NCBI GenBank assembly: GCA_963803265.1 | Contig: CAWDLZ010000002.1 | Coordinates: forward strand, 368,727 to 432,726 | Length of the DNA stretch: 64,000 bases | Direction of reading: 5' to 3' | Source of the DNA: CAIKMD01 sp963803265 | GTDB lineage: Bacteria > Pseudomonadota > Alphaproteobacteria > ATCC43930 > CGMCC-115725 | Shown here: positions 35,600 through 45,073 of the stretch, piece after piece | Layout: each line of letters begins with the position of its first letter | Numbering within the stretch: the first letter of the stretch is position 1 | Program-made: the position numbers and the translations under genes | The notes under the pieces: generated by a model | Databases searched by the model: none | What the model was told of the DNA's origin: nothing | What the model saw: the letters and a program-made list of their open reading frames with translations, nothing else

Positions 35600-37297
35600 C
35601 TAGCGGCTCAGCACTACGTTGAGGATCGAGGTCGTGCCGGCCTGGATCGAGGCCAGCCCGGCCTTGAGCGCGCCGACGAGCTCGCCGGGCTTTTCGACCC
35701 GCTGGCCGTGGAACCCGAATGGCTTGCCGAGATCGGAATATTCCGGCCCGTTGATGTGGACGCCGTGCCAGAGGTCGTGCTGGACTGCCGCGCCCTTCGG
35801 GTAGTAATCCGCGTGATTGCGCTGCATCGCCGCGTATTTGAGGTTGTTGCAGACGACGATCAGGATGGGAAGATTGTGCTGCCGCGACGCGCCCAGAGCC
35901 TGGGTGATCGGGTTGTATAGGAATGCGCCGTCGCCGATGAACAGCACGACGGGCCGCTTCGGAGCCGCGAGCTTCACGCCCAGCGCGACGCCGGTGCCCT
36001 GGCCGAGCCCGCCGCCGACGGTGAAGAAGCATTGCGGATCGTTCCAGGGCAGGTGCTCCTTCAGGATGCCGCTATGCATGATGGTCTCTTCGAGATAGAT
36101 CGTGTCCTTCGGCATCACGTCGCGGATGGCCCCGACGAGCCAGAGCGGGTCGATCGCCGGCTTGTCCTTCGCCTGCTGCTCGGATTCGCGCATGCGGGCG
36201 GACCATTTGTCGTGATCGGCCTTCACGGCCTCGCGGCGGTCGGCGTATTTCGCCGGGGTTGCGCCCGCGGCCTTCAGCGCATCGACCAGCAGCTTGAGCG
36301 AGGTCGCAACATCGCCCTCGAGATAAAGGTCCGCTTGGAGGTTCTGATACGGGTATTGCGCCTTGAGCGGATTTTCCGCGATCGCCACTACCGTGGCATT
36401 CTGCGGACGATCCTTGGGCGGGTACCAGGGCGCGCGCGCCTTCACCAGGAGGGCGAAGTCGGTTTCCTTGAGGACGGGACCGGCATCCATGCCGAGATAC
36501 ATCGGATGGTCCTTGGGGAAGTTGGCATAGGCCGTCGTCCGCCCCTCGACCACCGGAATCGACATCAGGTCGGCCAGCACGACGAGCGCGCGGAAGGCGT
36601 CGGGCTCGCGCCCGACCGAGTCCGTAACGATCACCGGCCGCTTCGCCTTGACCAGAAGGGACGCAACCTTTTCGACGTCGCTCGCCATCGCCTGAGTCTT
36701 CGGAACCGGCGGCACGATGCGGAAATTCGGCGGCGGGGTCCATTCCGACAGCATGTGCTCGAGCGGCACGTTCAGATAGGTCGGCGCCTGCGGGATATGC
36801 TGCGCCATTTCGCCGGCGCGCACGGTCTGCTCATAGAGGGTATGGACGCTCGACGCCTGGCTCGCCCATTTGGTGACCGGTTCGACGATCCGCTGGGGGC
36901 CGCCGACGATGCCGAGGCTGCCGTACCATTGCGCGCCGGGCTCGACCTTTGGATCCTCGCCATAGGTGACGGATTCGCCGGACATCACCACCATGGGGAT
37001 TTCGAAATTGCGGGCGGTATGGATCCCGATCTCGCCTTGCATCAGGCCGACGCCGGCGTGGAGCAACACCGCCTGCATCTTTCCAGTGTATTGAGTGTAG
37101 CCCATCGCCATGTTGACGGCGGTGGTTTCATGCCAGCATTCGATGAAATCCGGACCGAGCCGATTGCCGGTCTTCTGGCGCGCCAGCGCCTCCCAGACCG
37201 GGGACCATTCGGAGCCCGGAGAGGACATGATATGCTCGACGCCGAGGCTCCGGAAGGCCTCGATGATCGCTTCGCCGCCGTCGTAATTCGTTGCCAC
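35600..37297 (-). CDS. Thiamine-diphosphate-dependent enzyme (acetolactate synthase/benzoylformate decarboxylase family)
   Basis: A 565-residue ThDP enzyme. The activating Glu is in IECWHETTAVNMAMGY; the ThDP/Mg motif runs from LFIGDGAFLYNP to IVVCNN (Gly-Asp-Gly to Asn-Asn). The GTG at 37297 follows GGGAGG by 7 bases and gives MATNYDGGEAIIEAFRSLGV; a TTG at 37321 would read through the ribosome site. Divergent from the UbiD at 37475 and cotranscribed with a quinone reductase. Within the window it is one of three family members, but is not a close match to the others. A 2-oxoacid decarboxylase or acyloin lyase is more likely than a branched-chain biosynthetic role. Confidence 0.8.
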   Translation of the reverse strand: MATNYDGGEAIIEAFRSLGVEHIMSSPGSEWSPVWEALARQKTGNRLGPDFIECWHETTAVNMAMGYTQYTGKMQAVLLHAGVGLMQGEIGIHTARNFEIPMVVMSGESVTYGEDPKVEPGAQWYGSLGIVGGPQRIVEPVTKWASQASSVHTLYEQTVRAGEMAQHIPQAPTYLNVPLEHMLSEWTPPPNFRIVPPVPKTQAMASDVEKVASLLVKAKRPVIVTDSVGREPDAFRALVVLADLMSIPVVEGRTTAYANFPKDHPMYLGMDAGPVLKETDFALLVKARAPWYPPKDRPQNATVVAIAENPLKAQYPYQNLQADLYLEGDVATSLKLLVDALKAAGATPAKYADRREAVKADHDKWSARMRESEQQAKDKPAIDPLWLVGAIRDVMPKDTIYLEETIMHSGILKEHLPWNDPQCFFTVGGGLGQGTGVALGVKLAAPKRPVVLFIGDGAFLYNPITQALGASRQHNLPILIVVCNNLKYAAMQRNHADYYPKGAAVQHDLWHGVHINGPEYSDLGKPFGFHGQRVEKPGELVGALKAGLASIQAGTTSILNVVLSR

Positions 37298-37474
37298 GTC
37301 AATCCTCCCAATCGGTCCCAAGGGCGCGGGCCTCGCCCGCCGCTGCGACTATTATTCGGGTTTCCAAGCCCAAGAACAATAGCTAACTGGCCGGCCTGCA
37401 GCGCTCGGTATTTGCATAGCCGGAGCGGCCGCCATCCGCTAAATTCGCGGCAAGAATTTGGGAGGAGGTTACCC

Positions 37475-39037
37475 ATGGATGCGAAGACCCCGGTTTCGCG
37501 CTCGGCCGTCGATTTCGAGAAATTCCGGCTGCGGCCTTTCGTCAAGCGCCTCATCGAGATCGGCGAGGTCGAGCAGCATGACGAGCCGGTGGCGCTTGCC
37601 GAGATGAGCGCGATCATCGAGAAGACCCCGAAGGCCGTGCTCTTCAAGAAGGCCGGTGCCGAGCAATACGAGGTCATCGCCGCCGTATCGGGCAGCCGCA
37701 AGCGCATCGCCGCGGCTTTCGGGGTCGAGCCCGGCGAGATCGCGCATGAAATGAACCGTCGCCTCGGCAAGTCGCAGCCGATCGTGGAAATCCCGTCGGC
37801 GGAGGCGCCGGTGCACGAGGTCGTGCGTACCGGCGGCCAGATCGACCTCACCGCGCTGCCCTTTCATCCCCAGCACGAATATGACGGCGGCACCTATATC
37901 TCGTCGGCGATCGACTATTCGGTCGATCCCGCCACCGGCAAGACCAATGTCGGCTGCCGTCGGCTGATGCTGCGCGGCAAGGACACGATGCGGTCGAATC
38001 TCACCTCGCCCTCGGATTTGAAGGCGGCCTATCTCGCCTGCGTCAAGCGCAAGGAGCGCCTGCCGGTCAGCTTTGCGATCGGATCGCACCCGATCGATTT
38101 CCTGGCCGCGACCGCGCGCATTCCGGTCGACGAGTTCGGCCTCGTCGGCACGCTCCGGGGCGAGCCGGTGCCCATGGTGCGCGGCTTGACCAACGGGATT
38201 CTCGCGCCGGCCGATGCCGAGCTGATCATCGAGGGCTATTTTCACGAGCACGGCTATACCGAATCCGAAGGGCCTTATGGCGAGTTCTATGGCTTCTACG
38301 GCCCGGTGCACCCCGATCCCGTGTTCCATGTCACCGCGATCACCCAACGCAAGGACGCGATCTATCAGTCCGTGTTGCACAGCGGCCGGGCGCTCGGCCG
38401 CGCCAATTCCTCGAACCTCGCCGCGGTCCATGCCGAGGCCCAGGCCTGGCGCCTGCTGCGCGCGTCGAGGATCGAGCCCGTCGCCCTCAACGCGGTGCTG
38501 GCCGCCGGCGGGCGGCTCCATCTCCGTGTGGCGCTCAGAAATCCGCCGCCCGGCCAGGCTCGCGCCACGATATCGAGCCTCTTCACCGTGCCGGGGATCC
38601 GCCACGTCACCATCGTCGACGACGATATCGACGTGTTCGACGACGACGAGGTCGAATGGGCGATGTTAACGCGAATGAGGGCCGACCGCGATGTGATGGT
38701 CGTGTCGGGCTTTCCCGGCTATTACACCGACCCGACCGCGGCCAAGGACAGCACGGTGGCGAAGATCGGCTTCGATCTCACCATGCTTCCCGAACAGCGC
38801 GAGGATTTCGAGTTCCGCCGCGCCTATGGCTTCAAGGCGTCGAACGCGCCGGCGCGCTATCAGACCGTCCGCCAGGCGCTCGAGGCCGGGCCGCTGTTCT
38901 TCGCGCAGATCATGGCGGCCCTCGGCAGCAAGGATGGACGCGAGATCGCGCTGGCGCTCGAGGCGTTGCGCGAGGAAGGCATCGGCACGCGATTGAAGAA
39001 CGGCGAATGGGCGCTAAAAGATTCAACCAAGCATTGA
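37475..39037 (+). CDS. UbiD-family decarboxylase
   Basis: A 520-residue prFMN-dependent (de)carboxylase with FEKFRLRPFVKRLIEIGEV, QIDLTALPFHPQHEYDGGTY, the PVSFAIGSHPIDF block and SEGPYGEFYGFYG holding the two catalytic Glu. It starts at ATG 37475 after GGGAGGAGG. It is intact and clearly paralogous to the frameshifted UbiD at 16772, which shares the TALP, GSHPID, EGPYGE and Thr-Val-Arg-Gln-Ala-Leu-like C-terminal blocks. Followed by an enoyl-CoA hydratase-like gene after 15 bases and divergent from a TPP enzyme. Substrate likely an aromatic or unsaturated acid. Confidence 0.9.
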   Translation: MDAKTPVSRSAVDFEKFRLRPFVKRLIEIGEVEQHDEPVALAEMSAIIEKTPKAVLFKKAGAEQYEVIAAVSGSRKRIAAAFGVEPGEIAHEMNRRLGKSQPIVEIPSAEAPVHEVVRTGGQIDLTALPFHPQHEYDGGTYISSAIDYSVDPATGKTNVGCRRLMLRGKDTMRSNLTSPSDLKAAYLACVKRKERLPVSFAIGSHPIDFLAATARIPVDEFGLVGTLRGEPVPMVRGLTNGILAPADAELIIEGYFHEHGYTESEGPYGEFYGFYGPVHPDPVFHVTAITQRKDAIYQSVLHSGRALGRANSSNLAAVHAEAQAWRLLRASRIEPVALNAVLAAGGRLHLRVALRNPPPGQARATISSLFTVPGIRHVTIVDDDIDVFDDDEVEWAMLTRMRADRDVMVVSGFPGYYTDPTAAKDSTVAKIGFDLTMLPEQREDFEFRRAYGFKASNAPARYQTVRQALEAGPLFFAQIMAALGSKDGREIALALEALREEGIGTRLKNGEWALKDSTKH

Positions 39038-39052
39038 ATTAGGAGAACGACG

Positions 39053-39796
39053 ATGAGCAACGAAATCCTCACGCAACAAGACGGACAGATTCTGCGCATC
39101 ACCATCAATCGGCCCGAACAGGGCAACGGAATGACCGATACGATGGTGGTCGAGCTGACCGGGATCATCCGCGAGGCGCCCAAGACTTCGCAGGCGGTGC
39201 TGCTCCGGGGCGCGGGCAAGGAATTCTGCATCGGACGCGCCGGCATGGGTGGCCCGCCGGCGGCGGGATCCCTACCCGATGCTTATCAGCGCCGCACCGA
39301 CAGCGATGTCGTCTTCGACGCCTATGGCGCGATGCGGGCGTCGCCCATTCCGGTGATCGCCGTGGTTCAGGGCAAGGCCTTGGGCTTCGGCTGCGCCATC
39401 GCCGCGGCATGCGACGTGACGCTCGCCAGCGACGCGGCCGTGTTCCAGGTGCCCGAAATGGGACACAACATCCTGCCCGGCATGGTGATGTCGTCCTTCA
39501 TCGATCGCGTCACGCGCAAGGGGCTGACTTATCTGGTTTGGTCGCAGGCGGTGATCGGGGCCGAGCGGGCGGTCGAGTTCGGCATCGCCAGCGACGTGGT
39601 GCCGGCCGCCAAGCTCGATCAGGCCGTCGACGATCTCATCGCGGCGATCCTCAAGGCGCCGGCCGTCGCGGTACGCGGCGTCAAGGAGTTCACGCGCGTC
39701 GCCTACGACATGCCCCTTGCCGGCGCGGTCGATTATGCGCGCAACCTGCACTCGCTCATCAATTCGTCGGGCGAGATGCGGCGCAAGAATCATTAG
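39053..39796 (+). CDS. Enoyl-CoA hydratase/isomerase (crotonase) family protein
   Basis: A 247-residue crotonase-fold protein. The oxyanion blocks are QAVLLRGAGKEFCIGRAGM and the GKALGFGCAIAAACDVTLAS pair; the usual second Glu is replaced around VFQVPEMGHNILPG. It starts at ATG 39053 after TAGGAGAACGACG and lies 15 bases from the UbiD gene. Probable CoA-ester hydratase, isomerase or hydrolase following decarboxylation. Ends before a convergent GNAT gene. Confidence 0.83.
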   Translation: MSNEILTQQDGQILRITINRPEQGNGMTDTMVVELTGIIREAPKTSQAVLLRGAGKEFCIGRAGMGGPPAAGSLPDAYQRRTDSDVVFDAYGAMRASPIPVIAVVQGKALGFGCAIAAACDVTLASDAAVFQVPEMGHNILPGMVMSSFIDRVTRKGLTYLVWSQAVIGAERAVEFGIASDVVPAAKLDQAVDDLIAAILKAPAVAVRGVKEFTRVAYDMPLAGAVDYARNLHSLINSSGEMRRKNH

Positions 39797-39819
39797 GCGG
39801 GGCGGAGCCGCGCGCGGCC

Positions 39820-40758
39820 TTAGCGCCAATCGTCGAGCGCGAAAATGTCGGACCGGTCATAGGCTTCGACCCAGGGCCGATGCATGGCGACGCCCTGCAT
39901 CGTCGCGCGGAAGCCGTGCTCGATCATGAGGCGATAGGCGCTCATGCGGCCCAGGTTTACGCCCGCCGAGAGCTGCGTGGCGCCCCGCCGATACGCGAAA
40001 TCGCAGCACGCGGCGAGCAGTTGGGCGAAGTGCCGCGGCGATTGCGCGCCCGGGCGCACGGCCGCGAACTTGACATAAGCCGTTCCCGATCCGGCCTCGC
40101 TGCCCTTGCCGGCATGGCAGATGGCAAGGCCCGTCATCCGCGATCCTTCGCTAAGCAGGATCGTGTCGCCCAAGGAGTGCGCGAGCACGGCCTCGATCTC
40201 GCGTGTCAGGTCCAGCCCCTCAAAGATCGAACCGGTTAGCTCGGTGCATTGCCGGAGGAGCGCCGCGCTCTCGGACGAATGTGCGGCAAGCGATAGCGCT
40301 TGCTGCACGGCGCTCGCGCCAGTGACGGCTCGCGCAATGATCGCGGTGAGACCGCGAGGCCAGAAGCCGAAGCCTTGATAGAGCCGGACATGTCGCGTGC
40401 TTTCCGGGAAGGTGAACAAGCCGACGACGCGGCTGCTCCAGCGATCGAATACCGGCATGGTCGCATCGAGGAGCATCCGCGCGACCCCGCCGTGCCAGCG
40501 CGCCGGATCGACGGCGATCGGGCCGAACAGGCCGAGGCTGCCCCAGTTGTTGGCCATCGCGACGCCGATGATCTTGCCGTCGTCCTCGGCGACGAAGCCG
40601 CCGTCGGGATAAGACCAGAGCCGCGGTTGCAGCGCCTCGGCGTCGCCCCGGAAGGTCAGGGGATCGGCCATCCCGAATTGCGTGCCGAAGGCGAGGCGGA
40701 AGACGCGGTCCGCCGCGTCGACATTGCCCGTCGTGAGTGGCCCAATGGAAACCGTCAT
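39820..40758 (-). CDS. GNAT-family N-acetyltransferase
   Basis: A 312-residue protein. The acetyl-CoA fold is at the N-terminal half: GGFVAEDDGKIIGVAMANNW, GLFGPIAVDPARWHGGVARM (motif A, Arg-x-x-Gly-x-Ala) and VRLYQGFGFWPRGL. The second half (about residues 165-312) has a further GNAT-like block around HFAQLLAACCDFAYRRGATQ. Starts at ATG 40758, only 33 bases from the divergent HemD-like gene. Acceptor unknown. Confidence 0.75.
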   Translation of the reverse strand: MTVSIGPLTTGNVDAADRVFRLAFGTQFGMADPLTFRGDAEALQPRLWSYPDGGFVAEDDGKIIGVAMANNWGSLGLFGPIAVDPARWHGGVARMLLDATMPVFDRWSSRVVGLFTFPESTRHVRLYQGFGFWPRGLTAIIARAVTGASAVQQALSLAAHSSESAALLRQCTELTGSIFEGLDLTREIEAVLAHSLGDTILLSEGSRMTGLAICHAGKGSEAGSGTAYVKFAAVRPGAQSPRHFAQLLAACCDFAYRRGATQLSAGVNLGRMSAYRLMIEHGFRATMQGVAMHRPWVEAYDRSDIFALDDWR

Positions 40759-40791
40759 CGCGCGCGCATCATAGCGTGGTAAAATCCCGGC

Positions 40792-41631
40792 ATGGAAGCG
40801 AATCAGCCGCTCAAGGGAAAGCGGATCGTGGTGCCCGAAAGCCGCGAGCTCGATCTCTTCGCGGGGATGCTCGAGGCGCAAGGAGCGGTGACCTTGCGCT
40901 GCCCGATGGTGACGATCCTCGATGCCGAGGACCCGGCACCGGTCGAGGCTTGGCTGCGGCGCTTGGCGGCGGGCGCCTTCGACGATCTCATCCTGCTGAC
41001 CGGCGAAGGCTTGCGGCGCTTGCTGGCGCTGGCGAGGCGTCGAAGCATCGAAAGCGAGGCGATCGCCGCGCTGACGCGCTTGCGGACGGTGACGCGCGGC
41101 CCCAAGCCGGCGCGGGTCTTGCGCGAGCTTGGCCTCGCGCCGGGGCTGGCGGCGGGAGAGCCGACTACCGCCGGCGTGATCGCCACGCTGGCGCACGAGA
41201 CCCTCGCCGGTCGCACGGTCGGCGTGCAGCTTTACCCAGGCAATCCTAATGCCGCGCTCATGGATTTCCTGCGCGGCGCCGGTGCCTCGCCCGATCCCGT
41301 CCTGCCCTATCGCTATGCTTCCGACGCCGAAGCCACCCAGGTCGAAGCCACAATTCGCGCGATGGCGGCGGGCGAAGTCAACGCCATCGCCTTTACCAGC
41401 ACGCCGCAGGTGGAGCGCATGAAAGAGGTCGCGGCGGCGCGCGGTCTCGACCAGGAACTGCGCACGGCCCTCGCTCGCACGCGCATCGCCGCCGTCGGGC
41501 CACTGGTCGCGGCGGCGGTCGAAGCGCTGGGGGGCAAGATCGCGGCCATGCCGCAAGCGAGCTTTCACTTGAAGCCTTTTGTCACCGCGATCGGCGATGC
41601 GCTGAGCGGGCATGAATCGCGCGGCGCTTGA
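40792..41631 (+). CDS. Uroporphyrinogen-III synthase (HemD)-like protein
   Basis: A 279-residue member of the HemD family, which closes hydroxymethylbilane to uroporphyrinogen III. The two-domain fold is recognisable: KGKRIVVPESRELDLFAGML at the N-terminus, LILLTGEGLRRLLALARR, the linker TVTRGPKPARVLRELG, the second domain's RTVGVQLYPGNPNAALMDFL and INAIAFTSTPQVERMKEVAA-like strand, and ARTRIAAVGPLVAAAVEALG. The family is very variable in sequence, and no other heme gene is near, so a paralogue with another role is possible. Confidence 0.72.
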   Translation: MEANQPLKGKRIVVPESRELDLFAGMLEAQGAVTLRCPMVTILDAEDPAPVEAWLRRLAAGAFDDLILLTGEGLRRLLALARRRSIESEAIAALTRLRTVTRGPKPARVLRELGLAPGLAAGEPTTAGVIATLAHETLAGRTVGVQLYPGNPNAALMDFLRGAGASPDPVLPYRYASDAEATQVEATIRAMAAGEVNAIAFTSTPQVERMKEVAAARGLDQELRTALARTRIAAVGPLVAAAVEALGGKIAAMPQASFHLKPFVTAIGDALSGHESRGA

Positions 41632-41689
41632 GTTCCCTCTGCAACGCCGCCGCCCGAATTTCGTCACGAAGGAGCAGTATCGTCCCGTT

Positions 41690-41705
41690 ATTCTGAAATC
41701 AGAAT
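41690..41705. promoter_or_regulatory. Perfect inverted repeat upstream of the phasin gene
   Basis: ATTCTGA (41690-41696) and TCAGAAT (41699-41705) flank AA, a 16-base palindrome about 55 bases before the phasin ATG. A site for a dimeric regulator of polyhydroxyalkanoate genes is possible; no such regulator is in the window. Confidence 0.35.
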
Positions 41706-41760
41706 CGAAGTCGCGTTTTCACGGAACGACATCACTCTCACTTCGCAAGGAGGAGTTCAC

Positions 41761-42228
41761 ATGGCAACGCGGACGCGTAAGAGCGAGCATGCAAGCGAAA
41801 GGCAGGAGGCGGGCGCGGATTCGAGGGGCGAGGAAATTTTCCGCTTCGACGGCTCGATCACGAGGATGCTCGGTTGGCCGGTCGAGGTCTGGCTCCGCTG
41901 CCAGGCCGGGATGCTCAAGGCGGTCGAGCCCGCCGCATCCAGCTGGCTCGAGCGCCAGCGCGAGGCTGCCAACGGGGCGCTCGATACCTTCGAGAAGCTG
42001 AGCGGTTGCGCCGATCTGCAGGAGGCGGCCGCGATTCAGCGCGCGTGGCTCGACGAGACGATGAAACGGCTCAATTCCGATTTGAGCGCGCTCGCCGACC
42101 AGGCCATGGCGGTTTCGAACGAGGCGATGATAGCCACCCGCCATGCCGCGCGAACTTCGTCCGAGGCGATGGCGCTGGCGATCCAGCCGGCCGCGCGCCA
42201 CGAGGAACCGGTCGAGGAAGCTGCCTGA
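41761..42228 (+). CDS. Phasin-family protein
   Basis: A 155-residue alpha-helical protein of the phasin type that coats polyhydroxyalkanoate granules. No signal peptide. The middle carries an amphipathic helical core: WPVEVWLRCQAGMLKAVEPA, WLERQREAANGALDTFEKLS and LQEAAAIQRAWLDETMKRLN, then SALADQAMAVSNEAMIATRH. This is the layout of the Phasin_2 domain. Strong GGAGGAG ribosome site. Between HemD-like and a convergent quinone reductase gene. Assignment rests on composition and pattern, since phasins are weakly conserved. Confidence 0.72.
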   Translation: MATRTRKSEHASERQEAGADSRGEEIFRFDGSITRMLGWPVEVWLRCQAGMLKAVEPAASSWLERQREAANGALDTFEKLSGCADLQEAAAIQRAWLDETMKRLNSDLSALADQAMAVSNEAMIATRHAARTSSEAMALAIQPAARHEEPVEEAA

Positions 42229-42326
42229 CGCGCAACGATAGGAAGGCCGGGAGAACCCCGCTGCATCGCGGCGGCGGGATCCTTGTGCATTGCCGATGCC
42301 GATCTCTGTCCCGTCGTGCCCGCGAC

Positions 42327-43247
42327 TTATTCGATCCGGAAGATCGCCTTGCCGTCGATATGCCGGTCGCGCAGCTCGCCCGCGACGCTGGCGAAGTCGC
42401 GCCAACCGCGCTCGACGATCTGCGGCTTCAGCAAACCATCCGCTACGAGCGAGGCCAGCAAGCCGAGATCGGGCGCGATCGATTCCTCCGGCCCCGAGGC
42501 GAAGGAATGGAAGCTCTGGATGCGTGAATTGCTCGCGCCGCCGAAATCGCGGAAGCTCAAGCTGGTTTCTTCGCCCGAGGAATTGCCGAAGATCACGACC
42601 GTGCCTCTCGGCTCTAAGAGACCCATCGCGGCCTTGAGCGAAGCGCCGCCCGCGGATTCGAGGATATGCCAGAATTTGCCCTGAGCCTGGGCGATGTCGG
42701 TGATCACCTCGCGGGCGCCGAGCTGCAAGAGCGGCTGGCCGCGCGCGGCGTTCCCAACGATTGCGGTCACCCGCGCGCCGGCGCGTGCGCCGAGCTGCAC
42801 GGCGAGATTGCCGACCCCGCCGGCCGCGCCGGTGATCAGCACGCGCCGTCCCAGCAGCGGCTCGCCATGGCGCAATGTCCGGAGCGCCGTCAGCCCCGCG
42901 ACGGGCAGCGCGGCGGCCTGGGCAAAGCTGGCCGCGTCGGGGATGGCGGCGAGCCGATGGCTCGGCACTGCGGCGCGCTCGGCCCAGCCATGCCAATCCA
43001 TCAGGCCGACGACGCGCGCGCCCTCTTTGGGGCCGCTGCCATCGGCGGCTGCCTGAAGCACCACGCCGCTCACGTCCTGGCCGGGTCGCCAACCCTCGGG
43101 GCGAATCCGCATGAGCGTCAGCTCGCCACGATTGAGCGAAAAGGCGCGAACGGCGATCAGCGCCTCGTGCGGGGCGGGGCTGGGCTCGGGCGTCTCGCGC
43201 AGCTCGACCGGGCCTGCGCCCTTGGGCGTGTTGACGAGGGCTTTCAT
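42327..43247 (-). CDS. Zinc-free medium-chain quinone reductase (MDR family)
   Basis: A 306-residue NADPH-dependent reductase. Seen: PHEALIAVRAFSLNRGELTL, GWRPGQDVSGVVLQAAADGS, AALPVAGLTALRTLRHGEPL and RVLITGAAGGVGNLAVQLGA (nucleotide motif). The last third (GTVVIFGNSSGEETSLSFRD) is typical. The reading frame is open upstream into the FAH gene, but only because of a base addition there; the ATG at 43247, 14 bases after the repaired FAH stop, is the real start (TMKALVNTPKG). Confidence 0.83.
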   Translation of the reverse strand: MKALVNTPKGAGPVELRETPEPSPAPHEALIAVRAFSLNRGELTLMRIRPEGWRPGQDVSGVVLQAAADGSGPKEGARVVGLMDWHGWAERAAVPSHRLAAIPDAASFAQAAALPVAGLTALRTLRHGEPLLGRRVLITGAAGGVGNLAVQLGARAGARVTAIVGNAARGQPLLQLGAREVITDIAQAQGKFWHILESAGGASLKAAMGLLEPRGTVVIFGNSSGEETSLSFRDFGGASNSRIQSFHSFASGPEESIAPDLGLLASLVADGLLKPQIVERGWRDFASVAGELRDRHIDGKAIFRIE

Positions 43248-43261
43248 CGTGAGCCGCCGGC

Positions 43262-44210
43262 TCAGCGCGCGGCTTGCGGGCGGTGGCGCTTCACCGCCTC
43301 GGGATTGGTCGAAATCGACGCCCATATAGACGCCGCGCTCCCATTTGCGCTTCAGCGGGTCGCTCACCTTCAGCGTCATCTTGCCGACATGCTGGACCTC
43401 GATATCGACGCTCTCGCCATCCTGCAGGAAGCCCAAGCCCTCGTGGTTGGTACCGCACGCGATCACGTCGCCCGAATTGAGCGTCATCACCGTCGCGGCG
43501 AACTTGACCAGCTCGGGAACGCGATGCTCCATGTCGTCGGTGTTGTAATTGTGGCGCAGCTGACCGTCGTTCCAGAACCGCACGATGAGGTTGTTGGGAT
43601 CCGGGACCTCGTCCGCCGTGACGATGCACGGCCCGATCGGCGCGAAAGTGTCGAAGGATTTGCCGAGCCAGCTCGCGGGCGGGCCGGCCGGCCAAGTGTG
43701 CCGGCCTTCGCCGCGCGCCGACACGTCGATGAGGCCGGTATAGCCGAAGACGGCGCTGCGCCAATCCTCCGCCTTCACCATTTTCGCCGGTCCCTTCAGC
43801 ACTAGCGCCAGCTCGGCCTCGTGCATGAACGCCCAGGGCTCGGTGAAGTCCGGCAGCACGATAGTGTCGCCCGGGCCTATGACGGCGTCGGGATTCTTGA
43901 GGAACATGCTGAGCTTCCTCGGTTCGCGTTGGGCATGTTCCCAATAATTGGCGATGCAGCAAAGTATCTTGCCGGGCCGCGGCAGCGGCGAACGCAGCCG
44001 CACGGAGGACAAGGGCTTGGCTTCGCCGCTCATGGCCGCGCGCTCGAGCGCCGGCTTGAGCTGCTCGAAATCGTCGATGATGCCGTTCATCGTGAGTTGC
44101 GGCGTGTAGCCTTTGCGGACCAGATCGGCGATGCTGACGACGCCGCGCTCGGTCACGAGACCCGGGAGAATCTCGCCCGTCCCGCCGACCTGAAAGAGAG
44201 CCAGTTTCAT
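43262..44210 (-). CDS. Fumarylacetoacetate hydrolase (FAH)-family protein, frameshifted near 3' end (extra base at 43311-43317)
   Basis: About 315 residues after repair. The FAH metal-site block is FMHEAELALVLKGPAKMVK, with GYTGLIDVSARGEGRHTW and GQLRHNYNTDDMEHRVPELV; the catalytic-site GTNHEGLGFLQDGESVDIEV is present. At GAAATCG (43311-43317) the frame changes: after YMGVD the next frame gives STNPEAVKRHRPQAAR and a stop at 43262. FAH-fold enzymes hydrolyse or decarboxylate ring-cleavage products such as 2-oxo-hept-3-ene dioate. Starts at ATG 44210. Cotranscribed with the quinone reductase downstream and probably the hydrolase at 45073 upstream, which ends 26 bases before it. Confidence 0.82.
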
Positions 44211-44236
44211 CCTTAGTTCCTCCGTCTTCGGCGCCT

Positions 44237-45073
44237 CTATTCGGGCGGGCGCCTCGCTTCCACTTCCTCGATAAAGCTCAGGACTAGCCGATTGTAAAGC
44301 ACCGGCTCTTCGAGATTGACCGCGTGGCCGGTCTTCGGCACCACCTCGAGCCGGGCGCCAGGCAGGGTTTCAGCGAGAAAGCGGCTCGGCTTGACGCAGG
44401 GCTCGTCCTCCTCGCCGAGAATGATAAGCGTGGGCATCTCGAGCGCCGCGATGCGGTCGCGATGGACATAGATCGGTGGCCGGCGCTCCTGAACGCCGCG
44501 CATCGTATTGGTGATCCCGAGTGGCGAACCGGCGGCGATCTGGGCGACGAAATTGGCATACTCTTGCGGGTTCTTTTCCCTGAGACGATGCCGATTGGGC
44601 GCATCGCCATAATGCTCGGCCAAGGCGCGCATGCCGTTTTTCAGCGTCAGCTCCGCCAGCGCTTCCATGCTCGCCGCGAATTCGCCGGGCTTCAAATCGG
44701 AGCCGCTGCCGATGCTGGTCAGCGTGATCGAGCGCGCGCGGCCGGGATTGGCGAGGGCGAATTGCAGCGCCGAGGCCGATCCCATCGATACTCCGATGAG
44801 GTGCGCTTGGGCGAACTTTAGTCCGTCGAGCACGGCGCCGATGTCGCTCGCCGCGATGTCCTGCGAATAGGAATCGACTTTGGGTGGAATCTCGGAGGGC
44901 GGATAGCCCCGCGCGTTGAAGGTGACGCACCGTCGGTGCCGGCGCAAATCCTTCACTTGCGGATCGAAGGATCGGCACGATCCCGCCAATTCATGGACGA
45001 AGACGATGGCCGCGCCGCTGCCTTGGCTCTCGCAGTAAAGCGTAGCGCCGTCGCCGGTTCGGACCTGTGTCAT
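44237..45073 (-). CDS. Alpha/beta hydrolase
   Basis: A 278-residue hydrolase. Seen: AAIVFVHELAGSCRSFDPQV, FNARGYPPSEIPP, nucleophile elbow GVSMGSASAL (Ser), TLIILGEEDEPCVKP (acid) and KTGHAVNLEEPVL (His): a complete triad. The spacing is that of 3-oxoadipate enol-lactone hydrolase and MhpC-type C-C hydrolases. With the FAH gene downstream a ring-cleavage-product hydrolase is plausible. Divergent from the TPP gene at 45213. Confidence 0.83.
   Translation of the reverse strand: MTQVRTGDGATLYCESQGSGAAIVFVHELAGSCRSFDPQVKDLRRHRRCVTFNARGYPPSEIPPKVDSYSQDIAASDIGAVLDGLKFAQAHLIGVSMGSASALQFALANPGRARSITLTSIGSGSDLKPGEFAASMEALAELTLKNGMRALAEHYGDAPNRHRLREKNPQEYANFVAQIAAGSPLGITNTMRGVQERRPPIYVHRDRIAALEMPTLIILGEEDEPCVKPSRFLAETLPGARLEVVPKTGHAVNLEEPVLYNRLVLSFIEEVEARRPPE

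Noticed and set aside
40792..41631. Membership of a heme-biosynthesis operon
   Set aside because: No hemC, hemX or other heme gene is near; only the single HemD-like gene is present.
42327..44210. Apparent FAH-quinone reductase fusion
   Set aside because: One extra base in GAAATCG near 43313 removes the FAH stop. The repaired FAH ends with a normal C-terminus at 43262, 14 bases before the reductase ATG.
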